From Candidatus Aerophobota bacterium (GTDB lineage: Bacteria > Aerophobota > Aerophobia > Aerophobales > B3-G15): DNA of 5,086 nt. Position 1 is the stretch's first letter, and every line of letters begins with the position of its first letter. The position numbers and the translations under genes are program-made. The stretch lies in NCBI GenBank assembly GCA_011372105.1, contig DRTT01000101.1:1-5086 (forward strand), written 5' to 3'. This document shows positions 1-5,066 of this stretch, piece after piece. A model generated the notes under the pieces. That model did no database searches and was not told the DNA's origin. It saw only the letters and a list, made by a program, of their open reading frames with translations.

Positions 1-173
1 ATATAGCCACCGGTGACAAAAAAAGAGCATGGGAAATTCTCCCAGCCTGTATATTTATCCATTTGTGTTTGCATTTCAGCACCAAAACCCCTTTCGGCAA
101 AAAAGGAAAGCAAACACTGCGTCGCTATTACACCTGCTAAAAGTAAAATGCGCTCCAATATTGTTATCCGCAT
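1..173 (-). CDS. Unidentified exported protein, N-terminal fragment (runs off left edge)
   Basis: An open frame starts with ATG at 173 and continues through the window edge, giving 57 residues. Residues 1-8 carry two arginines, residues 9-25 are hydrophobic (ILLLAGVIATQCLLSFFA), and a possible signal-peptidase site follows Gly-Phe-Gly-Ala at about residue 32. The visible mature part, with a Trp-Glu-Asn-Phe-Pro-Cys stretch, matches no family I recognise. A GGGAAAG sequence about 13 nt upstream is only a mediocre ribosome site. The frame stays open upstream to another ATG at 287, but that start would overlap the preceding gene and bury the signal peptide, so 173 is preferred. It lies 86 nt after the DUF6506-like gene on the same strand, possibly co-transcribed. 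Export is a reasonable inference; function is unknown. Confidence 0.5.
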   Translation of the reverse strand, partial: MRITILERILLLAGVIATQCLLSFFAERGFGAEMQTQMDKYTGWENFPCSFFVTGGY

Positions 174-259
174 AAAAATACTTTTTTCTTTCCCGTTATC
201 CTTCCCAAATCCTCTTTCTTCAGGATATGCTCTACTGACACAGATAAACCAGAGGAATT

Positions 260-592
260 TTACCCTTTTCTTTCTTCTGGAAACCATCCTTCTCTCATCA
301 TTACCGCTCTTGAGATTCTCGTGCTTGGACCATCACCTCTGGCTACGAAGACACCCACGTTCTCTCCAACCGCTTCTTTTATCTCTGCAACATCTTTATG
401 TGTAAATCCTGGACAGAGGAGGATTGAGTGAATCTCTTCTTCTTTGACAAGTTCTCTGCACACCTTAACTGCTTGACCCTGATCTCTGACCAGCACTACA
501 AAGAGTTTATACTTGGAGGTCTCAATCACGCACCTGTGTTTCTCTGGCTCTGCGTCAGGCGTGTGAGCTATAAAAACTGTTTTAAATGCCAT
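260..592 (-). CDS. Small conserved protein, DUF6506-like
   Basis: A 110-residue cytoplasmic protein with no signal peptide or membrane segment. The pattern looks like alternating beta strands and helices: strand at 3-9 (FKTVFIA), a Pro-Asp-Ala-Glu-Pro-Glu-Lys-His-Arg stretch at 12-20, strand 29-35, helix 38-52, strand 55-60 ending in Cys60-Pro-Gly-Phe-Thr-His65, helix 66-76 and strand 79-84 followed by Arg85-Gly-Asp. The 'PDA-PEKHR' and 'C-x-GF-x-H' segments recall the uncharacterised DUF6506 family; this is from memory, not a search. The first ATG (643) is 17 codons upstream, but AGGAGGTG sits six bases before the ATG at 592, and the family-like sequence begins there, so 592 is chosen. The gene follows the EamA gene by 51 nt on the same strand and may share its transcript. 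The molecular role is unknown. Confidence 0.75.
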   Translation of the reverse strand: MAFKTVFIAHTPDAEPEKHRCVIETSKYKLFVVLVRDQGQAVKVCRELVKEEEIHSILLCPGFTHKDVAEIKEAVGENVGVFVARGDGPSTRISRAVMMREGWFPEERKG

Positions 593-598
593 ACCCTT

Positions 599-606
599 CA
601 CCTCCT
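599..606 (-). promoter_or_regulatory. Ribosome binding site deciding the start of the DUF6506-like gene
   Basis: AGGAGGTG on the minus strand, six bases before the ATG at 590-592. It is one of the best Shine-Dalgarno matches in the window and rules against the longer 127-residue start at 643, which would place this site inside the coding region. Confidence 0.8.
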
Positions 607-643
607 GCTCTAATTTTTTTAACCCTGTATAATAATACAACAA

Positions 644-1063
644 TTACTTCATTAAAAAAAGCAAACCCAGGACTACCAGCCCTGCCCCCGCTCCTTTTGC
701 TAAGGTTAACTTCTCTCCTAAGAAAGAAATACCAACAAGAAAGGTAACTAAAGGATAAGCTGCAATAAAGGGAACTACTCGAGAGGCAGCACCGGACTTT
801 AAAGCAAAAAAATAGGCAAGATGCCCTAAAAGAGAGGCAAATACAGCTTCTCCTGCAAGATAAAAAATATCATTTCGGCTAACATAAGCCAAATTCTTAA
901 TCTGACCACTCAAAATGCCATAAACTAACAAAATTACAGCTACAACAAATGTTCGCACAAAAAGCCCGGTTAGAGGTGAAACCTCTGTTAAACCTATCTT
1001 TCCGAATACAGGAGCCAGGCCCCAAAAGACCATAGCTAAAAAAGCAAATAGATAAATGTTCAT
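644..1063 (-). CDS. Half-size EamA-family (DMT superfamily) membrane transporter
   Basis: A 139-residue, strongly hydrophobic inner-membrane protein with about five predicted membrane segments, roughly residues 3-20, 32-53, 66-87, 93-115 and 120-138. The N-terminal Phe-Trp-Gly-Leu-Ala-Pro with a following Phe-Gly-Lys, an arginine at the start of segment 2, and Phe-Leu-Gly-Glu-Lys-Leu-Thr (114-120) before the last segment are typical of one EamA repeat. Classical EamA exporters are about 300 residues with two such repeats; this protein has one, so it probably works as a dimer, as proposed for other single-repeat members. The substrate cannot be predicted. GGGAGGAGA lies just upstream of the ATG at 1063, supporting the start. 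It is separated from cbiO by a 217-nt repeat-bearing spacer, so it is probably not part of the metal operon. Confidence 0.85.
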   Translation of the reverse strand: MNIYLFAFLAMVFWGLAPVFGKIGLTEVSPLTGLFVRTFVVAVILLVYGILSGQIKNLAYVSRNDIFYLAGEAVFASLLGHLAYFFALKSGAASRVVPFIAAYPLVTFLVGISFLGEKLTLAKGAGAGLVVLGLLFLMK

Positions 1064-1098
1064 CTTTCTCCTCCCGGTTTTAGTTGCACCCAGGTTTT

Positions 1099-1126
1099 AT
1101 ATTAGCAGAAGGGGTCAGGTCTTGAA
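1099..1126 (-). promoter_or_regulatory. Weak candidate promoter for the EamA gene
   Basis: On the minus strand TTCAAG (1126-1121) is separated by 16 bp from TAATAT (1104-1099), with the EamA ATG 36 nt further on. The -10 is plausible; the -35 matches consensus at only three positions and lies inside the GGGGTCAGGTCTTG repeat with its small palindrome. This is a position-based guess. Confidence 0.25.
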
Positions 1127-1264
1127 ATCAAGCATTTTTTGGTTCATTTGGTTTGTTTGGTTCTTTTGGTTTGTTTGGTTATTTTGGTCTTTTTGGTCCA
1201 TTTGGTCTATCTGGTCTTTCTGGTTTGTTTGATTCACTGATGAATATGATGGGGGCAGGTCTTG
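1111..1264. repeat. Repeat unit: 9-bp array bracketed by GGGG(T/G)CAGGTCTTG direct repeats
   Basis: Two 14-bp direct repeats, GGGGTCAGGTCTTG at 1111-1124 and GGGGGCAGGTCTTG at 1251-1264, differ at one base and are spaced 140 bp apart. The left copy continues into a 12-bp near-palindrome, CTTGAAATCAAG (1121-1132). Between the two is the 9-bp array, followed by a small inverted repeat ATTCA-CTGA-TGAAT (1232-1245). Similar caagacctgacccc sequences are, from memory, common intergenic repeats linked to IS200-like (Y1/REP-associated) transposases in environmental genomes. No transposase is present here, so this could be a non-autonomous relic. The whole unit lies in the cbiO-EamA spacer and has no convincing coding potential. 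Confidence 0.6.
1138..1236. repeat. Array of eleven 9-bp TTTGGTNNN repeats
   Basis: Eleven contiguous 9-bp units without indels. Six bases are nearly invariant (TTTGGT) and three vary (TCA, TTG, TCT, TTG, TAT, CTT, CCA, CTA, CTT, TTG, TCA). Units 9 and 10 have TCTGGT and unit 11 has TTTGAT, so decay increases toward the cbiO end. On the minus strand the core reads ACCAAA. The period is three codons, but no start codon with a ribosome site leads into it, so it is not called as coding. It is too short and lacks the spacer structure for CRISPR. Confidence 0.85.
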
Positions 1265-1280
1265 CTAACTCCCGCTATCT

Positions 1281-2012
1281 TCACTGATTACACAAAGATA
1301 AAGGAACCTCTAAACCATGCAATTCCATGAGCGACTTATTACTGAGAACTTCCCTTGGATCTCCATTGGTTACTATTTCACCCTCATCTAAAAGAACTAC
1401 CCTCGAGCAAATTTCAACAATTAATTCCAGGTCATGGCCAGCAATTATCTTGGTTATATTCAAATCTTTAAGAAGCTTGATTAACTCTCTTCTTGCTCCA
1501 GGATCCAAACTTATAGTGGGTTCATCCAAGATTAAAATTTCAGGATCCATTGACAAAACAGTGGCTATGGAGATTTTTTTCTTTTCCCCGAGACTCAAAT
1601 GATGAGAACACCTATCTTCATAACCTTCCATCCTGACCTGCCTCAAGGCTTTTTTTACCTTTTCCTTTACTTTTTCCTTAGAGTAACCTGAATTCACTGG
1701 ACCAAAAGCAACATCATCAAAGACAGTCGGCATAAATAATTGGTCATCTGGTTCTTGAAAAACTATAGCCACCTTCCGCCTTATTTTCGCCAGATTTTTA
1801 TCTTCCACTCTCATTCCCAAAACTTCAACTGATCCTTTCGTACCCTTAAGAATCCCGTTTAAATGAAGGAGAAGAGTGGATTTACCAGCACCATTAGGCC
1901 CTATCAAGCCAACAGACTCACCCTTAGAAATATCCAGATTTACACCTTTAAGAGCTCTTGTTCCGTCAGGATAAACATATTCCAGATTTCTTATTTTTAT
2001 AATCTCTGCCAT
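1281..2012 (-). CDS. cbiO: Nickel/cobalt ECF transporter ATP-binding protein
   Basis: A 243-residue cytoplasmic ABC ATPase that powers metal import through the membrane partner encoded just upstream. Visible motifs: A-loop Tyr14 before Pro-Asp-Gly; Walker A GPNGAGKS (38-45); Q-loop Gln86 in [10 protein letters not shown]; signature LSLGEKKK (139-146); Walker B ILILDEPT (159-166); D-loop SLDP (168-171); switch histidine His193 in AGHDLEL. The EPDDQLF stretch after the Q-loop is characteristic of ECF/CbiO ATPases. The signature has Leu in place of the usual first Gly of LSGGE, and TISLD replaces the common TAGLD; all catalytic residues are intact. The ATG at 2012 is one base past the cbiQ stop, and a GGTGGG ribosome site lies inside the end of cbiQ, implying translational coupling. 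Could be called nikO if nickel is the substrate. Confidence 0.95.
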   Translation of the reverse strand: MAEIIKIRNLEYVYPDGTRALKGVNLDISKGESVGLIGPNGAGKSTLLLHLNGILKGTKGSVEVLGMRVEDKNLAKIRRKVAIVFQEPDDQLFMPTVFDDVAFGPVNSGYSKEKVKEKVKKALRQVRMEGYEDRCSHHLSLGEKKKISIATVLSMDPEILILDEPTISLDPGARRELIKLLKDLNITKIIAGHDLELIVEICSRVVLLDEGEIVTNGDPREVLSNKSLMELHGLEVPLSLCNQ

Positions 2013-2013
2013 T

Positions 2014-2772
2014 TCACACCCACCAGGGAAAATTTAACATTAAAGCAAAAGCTATAACTACAGATGCTTTAATAAAATCCTTGGGGCAGAGAGCAAATTC
2101 ATCCAGGATCTTTAACCTGCCGTCATATCCTCGAGAAAACATGGCATCTCTTATGCGCTCTGTTCTTTCAAAACTGCGGATCAGCAACATTCCTGCTATA
2201 CTTCCAACAGTTTTGAGAGTAGAAAAATTTGTTTTTTTCATCCATCCCCGGGAGTTAGCAGCCATAGTTATTCTCCTTTCCTCATCCAGGAAGAGAAAAA
2301 TATATCGATAGGTGAACATAAGAAGCTGAATGAGTTTGTCCGGAATCTTTATTTTTTGAAGAGCCTTGAGACTCAAATTAAACCTGGTTGTCCCCAGCAT
2401 GGGAAATATAAGCAAGGCAGCACCAATTGCTCTCAGACTTATCAGAAGACTGAGACTCACCCCCTCCCGGGAGATACTTAAAAATGACAATCGTAATAAA
2501 AGGTTACCGGGAACAGTCAGACAGAGTGTAACAGAGAGTGCAAGGGTAAATAAGAGAACCCATCTTAAATGAAGGAATACAAAAGAAAAAGGAATCCTGG
2601 ACAGAAAAACCAAGGCAATTGCCAAACAAACTCCGAGAAAAGCTGCCTGGAAACTACGAACAAGACAAATGGAGAAAATTAAAATAGAAATGGAAATTAT
2701 TTTTACTCGTGGGTCCCAGGAGTGCATGGGTGAATTGAGATGAGCAAATTTATCAATTTCTGGCAGATGCAT
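2014..2772 (-). CDS. cbiQ: Nickel/cobalt ECF transporter transmembrane coupling (T) component
   Basis: A 252-residue inner-membrane protein linking the metal-binding S component to the ATPase. It opens with the family-like IDKFAHLNSPMHSWDPRVK, then hydrophobic segments at about 24-38, 42-58, 66-86, 105-125 and near the C-terminus (233-248). The cytoplasmic region has the two Ala-x-x-x-Arg-Gly coupling motifs, AANSRG (171-176) and AMFSRG (210-215), which in ECF T components contact the ATPase. An upstream ATG at 2847 is in frame, but it would overlap nikL by 68 nt and add 25 residues unlike the family; the ATG at 2772 has AGAGAGG 11 bases upstream and fits the family N-terminus. It starts 7 nt after the nikL stop and ends 1 nt before cbiO, so it is in the operon. 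May be called nikQ. Confidence 0.93.
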   Translation of the reverse strand: MHLPEIDKFAHLNSPMHSWDPRVKIISISILIFSICLVRSFQAAFLGVCLAIALVFLSRIPFSFVFLHLRWVLLFTLALSVTLCLTVPGNLLLRLSFLSISREGVSLSLLISLRAIGAALLIFPMLGTTRFNLSLKALQKIKIPDKLIQLLMFTYRYIFLFLDEERRITMAANSRGWMKKTNFSTLKTVGSIAGMLLIRSFERTERIRDAMFSRGYDGRLKILDEFALCPKDFIKASVVIAFALMLNFPWWV

Positions 2773-2779
2773 TTTTCTT

Positions 2780-3394
2780 TCAACCTCTCTTTTTACCGAC
2801 AAAATAAAAGATGATTCCTGTAATACCAAAGATGTAGCCAATCCCACCTATAACCTCTGTAAAAGATATCTTTTTTTGCTGCATTTTGGCAAGTTCTCTC
2901 ATTACAGGTTTCAATTTCTCATCAAGACAGCTATCTATAACTTCCTTAACTTGGTCCAAATCCACCTGTGTGCTTCCTTTGACCTTAGATTCCTCTTCAA
3001 ACCCTGATTTTTTCAACCCGGGCATCATTGCAATATCCGGTAACTCATCTTTTGAGAGAGTGTAGGAAGCTCTGTGACCCATGGTAGCAATAAGGACTAT
3101 CTTCAAATCATCTTTCTTGGGAAGCTTAAAATTAAACTGACCATCTTTGTCAGTCTCTCCCTCCAGTAACTTATTGCCCTGACTATCGTATACCTCAACT
3201 TTTCCACCATCTACTTTTTTTCCATCAGAGAAATAGCTTTCAGTGTATACCGTATCACCTTCCACATAGGCAAAAATATTTACCTTATGAGCAAAGACAA
3301 AGGAAGTTATCGTTAACAAAAACAAACCTGAAAAAACAAAACTTACTAAGAACTTATAGTAATTAAAAGCTTTCCTCTCTACCCTACCTTTCAT
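2780..3394 (-). CDS. nikL: NikL-like exported accessory protein of the metal ECF transporter
   Basis: A 204-residue membrane-anchored extracytoplasmic protein. A basic N-terminus (Arg4, Arg7, Lys8) precedes a hydrophobic signal at about 15-34 with likely cleavage after Ala35, leaving His36 as the first mature residue. Residues 37-115 form a beta-rich carboxypeptidase-regulatory-like/transthyretin-type domain: VEGDTVY, YFSDGKKVDGG, a Gly-rich turn and TDKDGQFNF (81-89), then GHRASYTL (106-113). A charged helical stretch (147-175) leads to a C-terminal membrane segment (180-199) starting EVIGGIGYIFG and ending Lys-Lys-Arg. This layout matches the small L component of NikKLMQO nickel importers, which replaces NikN; its exact role, presumably presenting or stabilising metal at the M component, is inferred. 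The ATG at 3394 is preceded by AAGGGGG; the gap from nikK is 21 nt. Confidence 0.82.
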   Translation of the reverse strand: MKGRVERKAFNYYKFLVSFVFSGLFLLTITSFVFAHKVNIFAYVEGDTVYTESYFSDGKKVDGGKVEVYDSQGNKLLEGETDKDGQFNFKLPKKDDLKIVLIATMGHRASYTLSKDELPDIAMMPGLKKSGFEEESKVKGSTQVDLDQVKEVIDSCLDEKLKPVMRELAKMQQKKISFTEVIGGIGYIFGITGIIFYFVGKKRG

Positions 3395-3415
3395 TATAAT
3401 TCCCCCTTTGACCTG

Positions 3416-4210
3416 CTATTCCATATCTCTTGTCCGTACCCAGAAGACAGCGCCAATTTCAATGGGTTTATCTTTTCCATCAGGCCCCTTCATTGTCCAT
3501 GAAGCTTCATTTAAGGCAGCAAATCCCCACCATCCAGCCTTAGGCATAGCATAAGAGAATACACCATTCTTATCAGCTTTGATTACCTGGGTAATATAGG
3601 GATCGGCTGGAGGCTTTATCCTGCCATCTTTATTATAATACTCCACCTCTATTTCCGCATAAGGCACAGGTTTTCCTTTAGCCTTTACAATCCCCGTAAA
3701 CAGATTGCCTGTCCACAACCCGTATGGTCTTGTTAGGGGCACAATCTCGGTCTCCAAACCCACTTCATCATCCCAGCCCTGCTCCAGACCCAGAGCATTT
3801 ACACACACTTTGGTATAGTGAATTATGTAGCAGTCTTCTGCCGGTTCCCAATAAGGCTTGGGTTCAACATAAAAGATGTAGTCACCGGGTCTTTTTATTT
3901 TATACGTTGCCTGCCAGTAGGTAAAACTTTTTGTCTGACCGGGACCTCTTCCTTTTTTTGCTTTAAGAGTTTTAAGCAAATCTACATTCCTTCCGCCAAC
4001 TCTTACCCCAAATTTCTCTGGCTTTTCCATTTCCATGTAATGACCTTCCATCGGATGACAAAACTTTACTTCTAAGGTTATGGTTTTACTATCTTCCTGG
4101 CTGATTATATCATCAGAGGGTATTATCATGCCAAAGTGAGCACTCGCTTTTGCCCCTGGCAAGCAAATAAGCCACACCACAACCGCCACCATTATACTTA
4201 TTTTTTTCAT
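3416..4210 (-). CDS. nikK: DUF4198 exported metal-binding protein, NikK-like
   Basis: A 264-residue secreted protein. The signal peptide (1-24: Lys-Lys, hydrophobic core 4-18) ends in Ala-Ser-Ala, so the mature protein should begin at His25 ([10 protein letters not shown]). A metal-ligand-rich segment C51-H-P-M-E-G-H57-Y-M-E-M61 follows, then [20 protein letters not shown] (120-139) with Cys127 and Cys136, and a C-terminal beta-sandwich (171-264) with [19 protein letters not shown]. This arrangement is that of DUF4198, seen in nickel/cobalt uptake loci as an exported metal-binding partner; it probably delivers metal to CbiM/NikM (inference). Start ATG at 4210 has GAGGAGG five bases upstream; 33 nt separate it from cbiM and 21 nt from nikL. 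The Cys and His residues could be ligands or a disulfide. The family assignment is firm; the transport role rests on context. Confidence 0.85.
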   Translation of the reverse strand: MKKISIMVAVVVWLICLPGAKASAHFGMIIPSDDIISQEDSKTITLEVKFCHPMEGHYMEMEKPEKFGVRVGGRNVDLLKTLKAKKGRGPGQTKSFTYWQATYKIKRPGDYIFYVEPKPYWEPAEDCYIIHYTKVCVNALGLEQGWDDEVGLETEIVPLTRPYGLWTGNLFTGIVKAKGKPVPYAEIEVEYYNKDGRIKPPADPYITQVIKADKNGVFSYAMPKAGWWGFAALNEASWTMKGPDGKDKPIEIGAVFWVRTRDME

Positions 4211-4243
4211 CTAATCCTCCTCATTGGTATATTACCCTGATAT

Positions 4244-4852
4244 TCACCTAATGCTTTCTCTCAGAATCTCCGGTTTAACCTTCATCAAAAATGAAACAAT
4301 AAAACCGGTTACGATTCCCTCAATAATCATCACCGGTATATGCACCAAGACTGCATATTTTGCCACCCCCACAAACTCACTCCCGGTGGTTATAAGAGCA
4401 AGTGCCAGAATAACTGTCCCGAAGAAAACACCTAAGATACCAGCTAAAAACCCAAAGATGAAGCTATTAGCTTTAAAGTTAAATTTATTTCTTAATTTGA
4501 ACAGTTCATAAGCCAAAAGAGCGGGGGTTCCCATCATAATGGCATTAACTCCAAGGGTGGTGATTCCACCATGCTGAAATAGAAAAGCCTGTAAAATTAA
4601 ACCCACAAAGATAGAAACAAAAGCCGCTGGTCCGAGTATGACCCCTACCAGGCCGTTCAGAATAAGATGCACACTGGTGGGACCAAGGGGAACATGGATT
4701 AGAGAAGCAACAAAAAAGGCAGAAGTTATGACTGCCACCTTAGGCATTTCATCCACTTTTATCTTCCTGATGGTAGCTGCTATAATACCACAAGCGGCAG
4801 CATAACCTCCAGCACAAACAGGAGCCGATAAAACACCATCTGAAATATGCAT
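4244..4852 (-). CDS. cbiM: Nickel/cobalt ECF transporter substrate-binding membrane (S) component
   Basis: A 202-residue inner-membrane protein with about six or seven hydrophobic segments. It begins MHISDG, the conserved N-terminus in which the Met1 amine and His2 coordinate metal in NikM/CbiM structures; a third histidine ligand lies in the VPLGPTSVHLILNG region, where His53 and His62 are candidates (known for the family, not measured here). HGGITTLGVNAIMMG (94-108) is another typical segment. There is no separate N-terminal signal peptide, so the start fixes the metal site; ATG at 4852 has AGAGGAGA about eight bases upstream. It is the first gene of the operon with nikK, nikL, cbiQ and cbiO. 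The absence of CbiN and presence of K and L proteins favours nickel (nikM) over cobalt. No cobalamin riboswitch is seen in the short leader. Confidence 0.93.
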   Translation of the reverse strand: MHISDGVLSAPVCAGGYAAACGIIAATIRKIKVDEMPKVAVITSAFFVASLIHVPLGPTSVHLILNGLVGVILGPAAFVSIFVGLILQAFLFQHGGITTLGVNAIMMGTPALLAYELFKLRNKFNFKANSFIFGFLAGILGVFFGTVILALALITTGSEFVGVAKYAVLVHIPVMIIEGIVTGFIVSFLMKVKPEILRESIR

Positions 4853-4887
4853 AAAAAAATTCTCCTCTTTATGTTACTTTTTTGAAA

Positions 4888-4915
4888 AAGATAACACAAA
4901 ATAAAAAAATGTCAA
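4888..4915 (-). promoter_or_regulatory. Strong sigma-70-type promoter for the cbiM-nikK-nikL-cbiQ-cbiO operon
   Basis: On the minus strand TTGACA (4915-4910, perfect -35) is followed after 16 bp by TATCTT (4893-4888), preceded by TG one base upstream as an extended -10. Transcription would start near 4881, leaving a leader of about 30 nt, too short for a riboswitch. The -35 coincides with the outermost TGTCAA box of the putative insertion sequence, so this may be a hybrid promoter formed by insertion. Confidence 0.65.
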
Positions 4916-4942
4916 GTTTGAAATTTCTGGCGTCAATTAAAT

Positions 4943-4995
4943 TTTAAAAGTGCACTGATTTTATGATGATTTAAACTTTAAAAGTGGACTTATTT
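4943..4995 (+). repeat. Two 19-bp direct repeats in the IS end
   Basis: TTTAAAAGTGCACTGATTT (4943-4961) and TTTAAAAGTGGACTTATTT (4977-4995) agree at 17 of 19 bases and are offset by 34 bp, about three helical turns. They sit between TGTCAA boxes and are candidates for transposase binding sites. The second copy overlaps a short palindrome ACTTT-A-AAAGT (4975-4985 region). Confidence 0.7.
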
Positions 4996-4999
4996 GCAT

Positions 5000-5028
5000 T
5001 TGTCAACTAAATAGCATTGTTTTATCTT
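5000..5028 (+). promoter_or_regulatory. Candidate promoter for the putative transposase gene
   Basis: TTGTCA (5000-5005, one mismatch to TTGACA) is separated by exactly 17 bp from TATCTT (5023-5028, four of six). Transcription would begin near 5035, about 30 nt before the ATG at 5066. The -35 overlaps the inner TGTCAA box and the -10 overlaps the left arm of the masking hairpin. Confidence 0.45.
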
Positions 5029-5066
5029 ATCCTCCCTAAAGATTATGCAAAAAGGAGGATAGGATA
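5023..5066 (+). promoter_or_regulatory. Hairpin masking the Shine-Dalgarno and start of the plus-strand gene
   Basis: TATCTTATCCTCC (5023-5035) pairs with GGAGGATAGGATA (5054-5066) over 13 bp, all Watson-Crick except one U-G pair, with an 18-nt loop. The right arm contains the whole GGAGG ribosome site and the A of the ATG. RNA that includes both arms should be poorly translated, whereas RNA starting near 5035 from the adjacent promoter lacks most of the left arm. There is no following T run, so it is not a terminator. Confidence 0.7.

Noticed and set aside
203..230. ATCCT/AGGAT hairpin between the DUF6506-like gene and the left-edge gene
   Set aside because: Only five base pairs with an 8-nt purine loop and no T run, too weak to call a terminator.
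174..287. Upstream start at 287 for the left-edge fragment
   Set aside because: It would overlap the DUF6506-like gene by 28 nt and place a charged 38-residue stretch before an obvious signal-peptide start.
13..405. 130-codon plus-strand open frame at the left end
   Set aside because: It runs antisense across the exported-protein fragment and the DUF6506-like gene, has no ribosome site, and its product shows no family-like pattern.
593..643. Longer 127-residue start for the DUF6506-like gene
   Set aside because: The added 17 codons contain the AGGAGGTG ribosome site of the ATG at 592 and start immediately at the EamA stop without their own good site.
1138..1236. CRISPR array
   Set aside because: Units are 9 bp with a 3-bp variable part; there are no 25-40 bp repeats, no spacers and no cas genes.
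1232..1280. Rho-independent terminator after cbiO
   Set aside because: The small inverted repeat ATTCA/TGAAT is AT-rich with a 5-bp stem and no T run on the minus strand; the GGGAG/CTGCC pairing near 1251-1275 is imperfect.
1234..1288. 9-bp repeat TTCACTGAT at 1234-1242 and 1280-1288
   Set aside because: One short direct repeat straddling the cbiO stop; it could mark a duplication edge but is within chance expectation for AT-rich DNA.
2014..2847. Longer 277-residue cbiQ start at 2847
   Set aside because: It overlaps nikL by 68 nt and adds 25 residues before the family-like IDKFAHLNSP start; the ATG at 2772 has its own ribosome site.
4853..5065. Cobalamin or NiCo riboswitch upstream of cbiM
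   Set aside because: The predicted leader is only about 30 nt, and the sequence beyond it is IS-like repeats with no cobalamin-box or NiCo-type structure that I can see.
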